Under the pieces are notes generated by a model that did no database searches, had not been told where the DNA came from, and saw only the letters and a list, made by a program, of their open reading frames with translations. 9,279 nt of DNA from Gammaproteobacteria bacterium (GTDB taxonomy: Bacteria > Pseudomonadota > Gammaproteobacteria > Steroidobacterales > Steroidobacteraceae). The DNA is taken from positions 1-9,279 of the forward strand of contig JANXYA010000057.1 in assembly GCA_025350345.1 (NCBI GenBank), given 5' to 3'. Every line of letters begins with the position of its first letter. The stretch's first letter is position 1. The position numbers and the translations under genes are program-made. This document shows positions 1-4,231 of this stretch, in pieces.

Positions 1-1
1 C

Positions 2-268
2 GGCAGCATCGCGCTGCTCGGACTGATGCCCCAGGACACCGGCATCCGCTGGGACGAAGTCATTTTCAAGGGCCTCGTCCTGAAAGGTGTCTACGGCCGG
101 GAGATGTTCGAGACCTGGTACAAGATGTCGAGCATGCTGCAAAGCGGCCTGGATATCTCCGGCGTCATCACGCATCGCTTGCCCATCGAGGAGTATCAAT
201 TCGGTTTCGAGACCATGGCCTCGGGGCACAGCGGAAAAGTGATCCTGGACTGGAGCGCGGCGGCATGA
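2..268 (+). CDS. tdh: L-threonine 3-dehydrogenase, C-terminal 88 residues (5' end outside window)
   Basis: Tdh is the cytosolic zinc-dependent, NAD-linked enzyme that oxidises L-threonine to 2-amino-3-ketobutyrate, which Kbl then splits into glycine and acetyl-CoA. Only the C-terminal end is present, entered in frame at base 2 with no start visible. The visible part contains VIFKGLVLKGVYGREMFETW, a signature I recognise as near-identical to the E. coli Tdh C-terminus, followed by SGLDISGVITHRLPIEEYQF and the terminal SGKVILDW stretch. The catalytic zinc ligands and the nucleotide-binding fold lie upstream, outside the window. The stop codon TGA at 266-268 overlaps the sdaA start in an ATGA arrangement, which suggests co-transcription. 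Whether kbl lies upstream cannot be seen. No deviations or frame breaks appear. Family assignment is confident even though the gene is partial. Confidence 0.93.
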   Translation, partial: GSIALLGLMPQDTGIRWDEVIFKGLVLKGVYGREMFETWYKMSSMLQSGLDISGVITHRLPIEEYQFGFETMASGHSGKVILDWSAAA

Positions 269-1635
269 TGCTGAGCGTCCTGGATATCTTCAAGGTCGGC
301 ATCGGACCCTCCAGTTCGCACACCATGGGGCCGATGAATGCGGCGCGCCGTTTCGTGCTCGATCTGGCCGCCAGCGGTTCACTCAAGAGCACGACGCAGC
401 TGACCACGGAGCTTTTCGCTTCCCTGGCCCTGACAGGGCGTGGTCACTGCACGGATCGGGCGATCCTGCTGGGCCTCGAGGGCCTGACTCCCGAGACGCT
501 CGATCCGGCCGCCATCGAGCCGACGCTCGCGCGCATTCGCACGGCCGGCACCTTGTCGCTGGCCGGTCAGCGCGAGATCAAATTTGACGAAGCGAAACAC
601 CTGCTCTGGCACGGGGACCAGGCGCTGCCCGGACATCCCAATGGCATGCGCTTCACGGCCTTCGATGCCGTGGGCAAGGTACTGCGGAGCGATGAGTATT
701 ACTCGCTCGGCGGCGGCTTCATCGCGAGCGCCGAGGAGTTGGCCCATCCAACCGAAGCGCGCTTTTCGCAGCAGGTGCGCTTTCCGTTCAATTCGGGCGA
801 TGAGCTGCTGGAAATCGCCAAGCGCCACGGGCTGGAGCTGCATGAACTGGTGCTGGCCAACGAGGCGGCGTTTCGCGACACGAGTGCAACCCGCGCCGCG
901 CTCCTGCGACTCTGGTCGATCATGCAATCCTGCATCGAGCAGGGCTTCGCGGCCCAGGGCCTCCTGCCCGGCGTGCTCAAGGTGCGCCGGCGCGCCCCGA
1001 AGCTGTATCGCCAGCTCGTCGAGACCGATGCGAATTCGCCCGTTCAGGTCATGGACTGGGTCAATGCCTTTGCCCTCAGCGTCAATGAAGAGAATGCCGC
1101 TGGCGGCCGGATGGTGACGGCGCCCACGAACGGCGCGGCCGGCATCGTGCCGGCGGTGCTGGCCTACTACCGCCGCTTCGAGCCGGGCGCCTCGGACGAG
1201 GGCGTGCTGCGATTTCTGCTGGTCGGCGGCGCCATCGGCATGCTGTACAAGAAGAACGCCTCGATCTCGGGGGCCGAGTCCGGCTGCCAGGGCGAAGTCG
1301 GTGTCGCCTGTTCCATGGCGGCCGCGGGCCTGGTGGCGGCGCTGAATGGCACCAACGAGCAGATCGAGAATGCCGCCGAGATCGGCATGGAACACAATCT
1401 GGGGCTCACCTGCGATCCGATCGCGGGCCTCGTGCAGATCCCCTGCATTGAACGCAATGCCATGGGTGCGATCAAGGCGATCAACGCCGCGCGCCTGGCC
1501 ATGCGTGGGGATGGCAGCCACAAGGTGTCCCTCGATCAGGTGATCGCGACCATGCGGCAGACCGGCAAGGACATGTCCTCCATCTACAAGGAAACATCGC
1601 AGGGGGGGCTGGCGGTCAACGTTCCGGAGTGCTGA
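265..1635 (+). CDS. sdaA: L-serine dehydratase (iron-sulfur type, single chain)
   Basis: This 456-residue enzyme deaminates L-serine to pyruvate and ammonia using a [4Fe-4S] cluster. It is the single-chain form: an N-terminal beta domain (roughly residues 3-155, opening with FKVGIGPSSSHT at 9-20) and a C-terminal alpha domain (roughly 185-450) with TAPTNGAAG at 285-293. Cluster ligands are visible as Cys341 (SGCQGE), Cys383 (LTCDPI) and Cys394 (IPCIER). The spacing matches Cys343/385/396 recalled from the Legionella pneumophila enzyme with a constant offset of two. The last residue is Cys456, equivalent to the C-terminal cysteine reported to enter the Legionella active site and inhibit it. 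I chose the ATG at 265 because GGAG at 252-255 sits 9 bases upstream; a second ATG follows at 268. The start overlaps the tdh stop by 4 bases, implying translational coupling and a shared role in threonine/glycine/serine breakdown. Confidence 0.96.
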   Translation: MMLSVLDIFKVGIGPSSSHTMGPMNAARRFVLDLAASGSLKSTTQLTTELFASLALTGRGHCTDRAILLGLEGLTPETLDPAAIEPTLARIRTAGTLSLAGQREIKFDEAKHLLWHGDQALPGHPNGMRFTAFDAVGKVLRSDEYYSLGGGFIASAEELAHPTEARFSQQVRFPFNSGDELLEIAKRHGLELHELVLANEAAFRDTSATRAALLRLWSIMQSCIEQGFAAQGLLPGVLKVRRRAPKLYRQLVETDANSPVQVMDWVNAFALSVNEENAAGGRMVTAPTNGAAGIVPAVLAYYRRFEPGASDEGVLRFLLVGGAIGMLYKKNASISGAESGCQGEVGVACSMAAAGLVAALNGTNEQIENAAEIGMEHNLGLTCDPIAGLVQIPCIERNAMGAIKAINAARLAMRGDGSHKVSLDQVIATMRQTGKDMSSIYKETSQGGLAVNVPEC

Positions 1636-1674
1636 AGCCGCCGCAGGCAGCGCTGCTCGGGTCAATGCGGGAGT

Positions 1675-2133
1675 TCAGAACACGCCGTAGGCCAGTCCCG
1701 CCGCGAAGGTCTGGCCCAGTTCGCGGCAGCGCTGCAGATCCTCCGGCTTCAGATCGCCACGCACGATGAGCGGTTCGGCGACCCGCTTCCACCTGAATCC
1801 CAGGGCGATGCGCTCGATCGAATTGACCGCACCGGTGCCGTCGTTCCCGGCACTCACGAACAGGGCATAGGGCAGGCCTTCGACCCGGCCTTCCACCGGA
1901 TAGTAGGTGCGATCCATGAAATCCTTGACGGCGCCCGACATGTAGCCGAAATGCTCGGGCGTGCCGATGAGCAGTCCCTGCGCCCAGAGCAGGTCCTCGA
2001 CCCCCGCGTCCAGCGCCGATTTCACCCGGCAATCGAGCTCATCGGCGGCTTCCTCGATGCCCTCGACGACGGCCGTCACCATCGCAGCGGTTCGTCCGCC
2101 GCCGTGTCCGCCGTGGATCAACAGCAAATGCAT
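1675..2133 (-). CDS. Flavodoxin-like FMN-binding protein / NAD(P)H-dependent oxidoreductase
   Basis: A 152-residue protein with a flavodoxin-like fold, probably a cytosolic FMN-dependent reductase or electron carrier; the substrate is unknown. The N-terminal strand MHLLLIH is followed by GGHGGGRT (residues 8-15), which fits the FMN-phosphate loop. GTPEHFGYMSGAVKDFMDRT (57-76) is the segment that flanks the flavin in this family, and SAGNDGTG (94-101) matches the third flavin-contacting loop. The ATG at 2133 is chosen because the strand begins there and a GGAG (plus-strand 2140-2143) lies 6 bases upstream; the frame stays open further 5' but without recognisable sequence and across the divergent promoter region. 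It is convergent with sdaA (39 bases between stops) and divergent from the exporter gene (88 bases between starts), so a link to quinone or xenobiotic reduction is possible but is only inference. No signal peptide is seen. Confidence 0.82.
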   Translation of the reverse strand: MHLLLIHGGHGGGRTAAMVTAVVEGIEEAADELDCRVKSALDAGVEDLLWAQGLLIGTPEHFGYMSGAVKDFMDRTYYPVEGRVEGLPYALFVSAGNDGTGAVNSIERIALGFRWKRVAEPLIVRGDLKPEDLQRCRELGQTFAAGLAYGVF

Positions 2134-2139
2134 CAAGAG

Positions 2140-2143
2140 CTCC
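2140..2143 (-). promoter_or_regulatory. Ribosome binding site for the flavodoxin-like gene
   Basis: GGAG on the minus strand lies 6 bases before the ATG at 2133. It decides the start, because the reading frame remains open well upstream. Confidence 0.6.
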
Positions 2144-2167
2144 ACCACTGCTTGCCAGTCGGCCCCG

Positions 2168-2173
2168 TATAAT
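2168..2173 (+). promoter_or_regulatory. Candidate -10 element for the exporter gene
   Basis: A perfect TATAAT stands in the 88-base gap between the divergent flavodoxin-like and exporter genes. It would place a transcript start near 2180 and a leader of about 40 bases before the exporter ATG. No good -35 is seen at 16-18 bases spacing (CCACTG at 17 bases); TTGCCA at 2152-2157 is too close at 10 bases. An activator or an extended upstream contact may be needed, or the match is chance in an otherwise GC-rich region. Confidence 0.4.
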
Positions 2174-2211
2174 CTACGCGCGGCGCCGGCTCTGTGCGAC
2201 GGTGGCAGCAC

Positions 2212-2217
2212 GGGAGG
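2212..2217 (+). promoter_or_regulatory. Ribosome binding site for the exporter gene
   Basis: GGGAGG, 4 bases before the ATG at 2222. It supports this start over the much longer upstream extension of the frame. The out-of-frame ATG at 2218 directly abuts the motif and is too close to be used. Confidence 0.5.
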
Positions 2218-2221
2218 ATGG

Positions 2222-3475
2222 ATGCACGCATCGCGGCCGGCAGCCCCACGGGCGCAGCCGCCCAGCTTCGGTGAATTCGTGGCGCTGGTTGCGGCGATGA
2301 TGTCGACGCAGGCGCTGGCGGTCGATGCCATGCTGCCGGCACTGCCCACGATCGTCCGGGAGCTGGGCGTCAGCAACGCCAATCGCGGCCAGTGGGTGGT
2401 GACCGCCTATATCGCCGGTGTCGGGCTGGGCCAGTTGTTCTGGGGCCTGGTCTCCGACCGCGTGGGCCGGCGACCGGTATTGCTGTGCGGTCTCACCCTC
2501 TACGTACTGGCGTCCGTGTCCTGCGCGCTGGCCGGGAATTTCATCGCGCTGCTGGGTTGGCGCATGATCCATGGGCTGGCCGCGGCCAGCGCCGTGGTCT
2601 CGCGATCCGTGATTCGTGACCTGTATTCCGGCCGCACGATGGCGCGCGTGATGTCGCTGACCTTCATGGTCTTCCTGATCGTCCCGATCCTCGCGCCCAG
2701 TCTGGGACAGCTGATCCTGCTGCTGGCGCCCTGGCGTCACATATTCCTGGTCTTTGGGGTGTATGGGGCCGTGATTGTGCTGTGGGCGTTCCTGCGGCTG
2801 CCCGAAACGCTCCATCCGGAGTATCGACTGACGCTGACGGTGCCGCACATTCTGGGAGCAGTGCGGCTGGTGCTCGGCGAGCGAACCTCGCTCTGCTACA
2901 CCCTGGCGGTCACGATCCTGTTCGGCTCGCTCCTGTCCTATGTGGGCATGGTGCAGCAGATCTTCGCGGAAGTCTTTCACCGCGCGAACTGGATGCCGGG
3001 GGTGTTTGCGCTGTGCGCGATATCGATGGGCGCCGCGGCCTACATGAACTCGAGGATCGTCGAGCGCCTCGGCATGCGTGCCGTATCGCACACCGCGCTG
3101 CTGCTGTTCATCGGCGTGACGGCCCTGCACGCCCTGATCGCGGCGTTCGGGCTCGAGCGGCTGTGGACCTTCGTGCTGTTGCAATCCGCGACGATGGCCT
3201 GCTTCGCCCTCACCGCCTCCAACTTCGGGGCCATGGCGATGGAGCCCGTCGGTGCCGTCGCCGGCATCGGCGCTTCGCTCCAGGGCTTCATCACGACCTT
3301 AGGTGGCGCCCTGCTGGGCGCTGCGATTGGACGGCTGTTCGACGGTTCGACCCTGCCGCTCGCGGCCGGTGCTCTGTGCAGCGGCCTACTCAGCCTGTGC
3401 TTTGTGCTGCTGGCGGAGCGAGGGCGACTGTTCCGCCCTCATCACCCGCTGGCAGCGGCCACCAGCGCCTTATAA
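2222..3475 (+). CDS. MFS multidrug exporter, Bcr/CflA family (DHA1, 12 TM)
   Basis: A 417-residue inner-membrane drug/proton antiporter of the Bcr/CflA type, expected to export small toxic compounds; the real substrate cannot be read from sequence. The first membrane helix carries VDAMLPALP (residues 34-42), typical of Bcr-like proteins. MFS motif A, GLVSDRVGRRP (75-85), sits between helices 2 and 3, and RMIHGLAAA (114-122) matches motif B. A run of hydrophobic segments follows to about residue 405, consistent with 12 helices. Length is close to E. coli Bcr (396). The ATG at 2222 is preferred: GGGAGG (2212-2217) precedes it by a short 4-base gap and the protein aligns from there. The open frame reaches back to 1961, but that part is antisense to the flavodoxin-like gene and has no family resemblance. 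It is divergent from the flavoprotein and followed after 36 bases by the PEBP gene. Confidence 0.9.
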   Translation: MHASRPAAPRAQPPSFGEFVALVAAMMSTQALAVDAMLPALPTIVRELGVSNANRGQWVVTAYIAGVGLGQLFWGLVSDRVGRRPVLLCGLTLYVLASVSCALAGNFIALLGWRMIHGLAAASAVVSRSVIRDLYSGRTMARVMSLTFMVFLIVPILAPSLGQLILLLAPWRHIFLVFGVYGAVIVLWAFLRLPETLHPEYRLTLTVPHILGAVRLVLGERTSLCYTLAVTILFGSLLSYVGMVQQIFAEVFHRANWMPGVFALCAISMGAAAYMNSRIVERLGMRAVSHTALLLFIGVTALHALIAAFGLERLWTFVLLQSATMACFALTASNFGAMAMEPVGAVAGIGASLQGFITTLGGALLGAAIGRLFDGSTLPLAAGALCSGLLSLCFVLLAERGRLFRPHHPLAAATSAL

Positions 3476-3476
3476 T
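3449..3476 (+). promoter_or_regulatory. Candidate sigma-70 promoter for the PEBP gene, overlapping the exporter stop codon
   Basis: CTGGCA (3449-3454, four of six matches to TTGACA) is followed after 16 bases by a perfect TATAAT (3471-3476). The -10 element includes the last bases of the exporter leucine codon and its TAA stop (3473-3475). Initiation would be near 3483, giving a leader of roughly 30 bases that contains the PEBP ribosome binding site. This would let the PEBP gene be transcribed independently of the exporter. The call rests on consensus matching only. Confidence 0.5.
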
Positions 3477-3511
3477 GGCGAGGCCTGCCTGGCCACTGGA
3501 GGGAGTCAATC

Positions 3512-4066
3512 ATGAGAACCCTGGTCTTCGCTTTGGGTCTGTGGTGTACGACGCTGGCCGCCGCCGTCGCCGCGGATTTCCGCCTGAGCAGCCCGGATAT
3601 TGCACCCGGCGGCACCATTGCCAACAAGTTCGTCTACAAGGGCTTTGGCTGTTCGGGCGAAAATATTTCACCGGCCCTGAGCTGGAGCGGAGCACCTGCC
3701 GGCACCAAGAGTTTCGCGTTGCTGGTGCACGATGCCGACGCGCCCACCGGCGGTGGCGGCTGGTGGCACTGGGTGGTGTACAACATTCCGGCCAGCGCGA
3801 CGAAGTTCGCGCAGGGCGCAGGCACGGCGGACGGCGCGGGACTGCCGGCCGGAAGCGCGCAGGGCAGGACGGATTTTGGCTCACCCGGCTGGGGCGGACC
3901 CTGTCCGCCCGTCGGGCACGGCAAGCATCACTACCGATTCACGCTGTACGCGCTGAAGGTGGCCAGGCTGGATGTGGCCGACGGCGCCACGGCGGCGCTG
4001 ATCGGCTACATGGTGAATGACAACTCAATCGCCACAGCGAAGCTGCTGGGCCTTTACGGCCGCTAG
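3512..4066 (+). CDS. Exported PEBP-fold protein, YbhB/YbcL family (Raf kinase inhibitor-like)
   Basis: A 184-residue member of the phosphatidylethanolamine-binding protein superfamily; bacterial members have no firmly established biochemical role. Residues 1-20 look like a Sec signal peptide: a basic start, a hydrophobic core and an A-V-A site (18-20), so the mature protein probably lies in the periplasm. The ligand-pocket motifs are present: DADAP (74-78), WWHW (84-87), GGPCPP (128-133) and the nearby HHYRFTLYALK (139-149). Cys47 and Cys131 could form a disulfide, which is inference. GGAGGGA (3498-3504) lies 7 bases before the ATG, a strong ribosome binding site. The length fits secreted family members. 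The gene follows the exporter by 36 bases but has its own candidate promoter, so membership in the same transcription unit is uncertain. No broken or missing core motif is seen. Confidence 0.9.
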   Translation: MRTLVFALGLWCTTLAAAVAADFRLSSPDIAPGGTIANKFVYKGFGCSGENISPALSWSGAPAGTKSFALLVHDADAPTGGGGWWHWVVYNIPASATKFAQGAGTADGAGLPAGSAQGRTDFGSPGWGGPCPPVGHGKHHYRFTLYALKVARLDVADGATAALIGYMVNDNSIATAKLLGLYGR

Positions 4067-4077
4067 TCCGGATCGCT

Positions 4078-4111
4078 CCGCTGGCTTCCAGGTGGCGCGA
4101 GCGCCCAGCGG
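4078..4111 (+). terminator. GC-rich hairpin after the PEBP gene (no T-tract)
   Basis: CCGCTGG (4078-4084) pairs perfectly with CCAGCGG (4105-4111). An alternative small inner stem, GGCG/CGCC (4094-4097 with 4102-4105), competes for two bases of the right arm. It begins 11 bases after the PEBP stop. No run of T follows, so it does not match a classical factor-independent terminator; it may act as a 3'-end stabiliser or be chance pairing in GC-rich DNA. Confidence 0.3.
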
Positions 4112-4133
4112 TGGGCGGGGCAGCCGGGCGCCA

Positions 4134-4161
4134 TTGAACTAGACACTGATGCATATATCGT
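4134..4161 (+). promoter_or_regulatory. Candidate promoter of the sucA-sucB-lpd operon
   Basis: TTGAAC (4134-4139) and TATCGT (4156-4161) are separated by 16 bases, each matching four of six consensus positions; a start near 4168 would follow. A second possible -10, TATGAT (4171-4176), lies further down but lacks a good -35. The block from about 4140 to 4230 is conspicuously AT-rich against GC-rich surroundings, which independently supports a promoter here. The exact hexamers are uncertain. Confidence 0.4.
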
Positions 4162-4174
4162 GCGTATCTATATG
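4152..4174. repeat. Short inverted repeat, possible operator before sucA
   Basis: CATATA (4152-4157) and TATATG (4169-4174) form perfect 6-base arms separated by 11 bases. The repeat overlaps the candidate -10 elements of the sucA promoter, where a dimeric repressor or activator could act. I cannot assign it to a known regulator, and AT-rich 6-base arms can arise by chance. Confidence 0.3.
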
Positions 4175-4216
4175 ATAAAGAATGCCTTTCTACTGCAGTT
4201 CCCGCACGCATTTTTC

Positions 4217-4220
4217 AGGT
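4217..4220 (+). promoter_or_regulatory. Weak ribosome binding site for sucA
   Basis: AGGT is the only purine-rich candidate, 11 bases before the ATG at 4232, which is both weak and distant. An in-frame TAA at 4220-4222 bounds the reading frame, so the start cannot lie further upstream. Confidence 0.35.
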
Positions 4221-4231
4221 AATCTGTTCCG

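Noticed and set aside
1647..1656. GCAGCGCTGC palindrome between the convergent stops of sdaA and the flavodoxin-like gene, considered as a bidirectional terminator
   Set aside because: There is no room for a loop without losing most of the stem and no T-tract on either side; a 10-base palindrome is unremarkable at this GC content.
379..1665. 428-codon open frame on the minus strand across sdaA
   Set aside because: It is entirely antisense to a strongly conserved gene, its translation is rich in Arg, His, Gln, Gly and Ala with no recognisable motif, and long antisense frames are expected in GC-rich coding DNA.
1961..2221. N-terminal extension of the exporter frame
   Set aside because: The extra 87 codons are Ser/Pro/Ala-rich, antisense to the flavodoxin-like gene and across its ribosome binding site, with no resemblance to MFS proteins. 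The ATG at 2222 has a ribosome binding site.
2174..3184. 336-codon minus-strand frame opposite the exporter
   Set aside because: Extremely rich in His, Gln, Arg and Asp, as expected when codons for hydrophobic membrane helices are read antisense. No recognisable domain.
2782..4020. 412-codon plus-strand frame running across the exporter and PEBP genes
   Set aside because: It overlaps two well-supported genes in another frame and its translation is Arg/Ala/Gly-rich without any recognisable motif.
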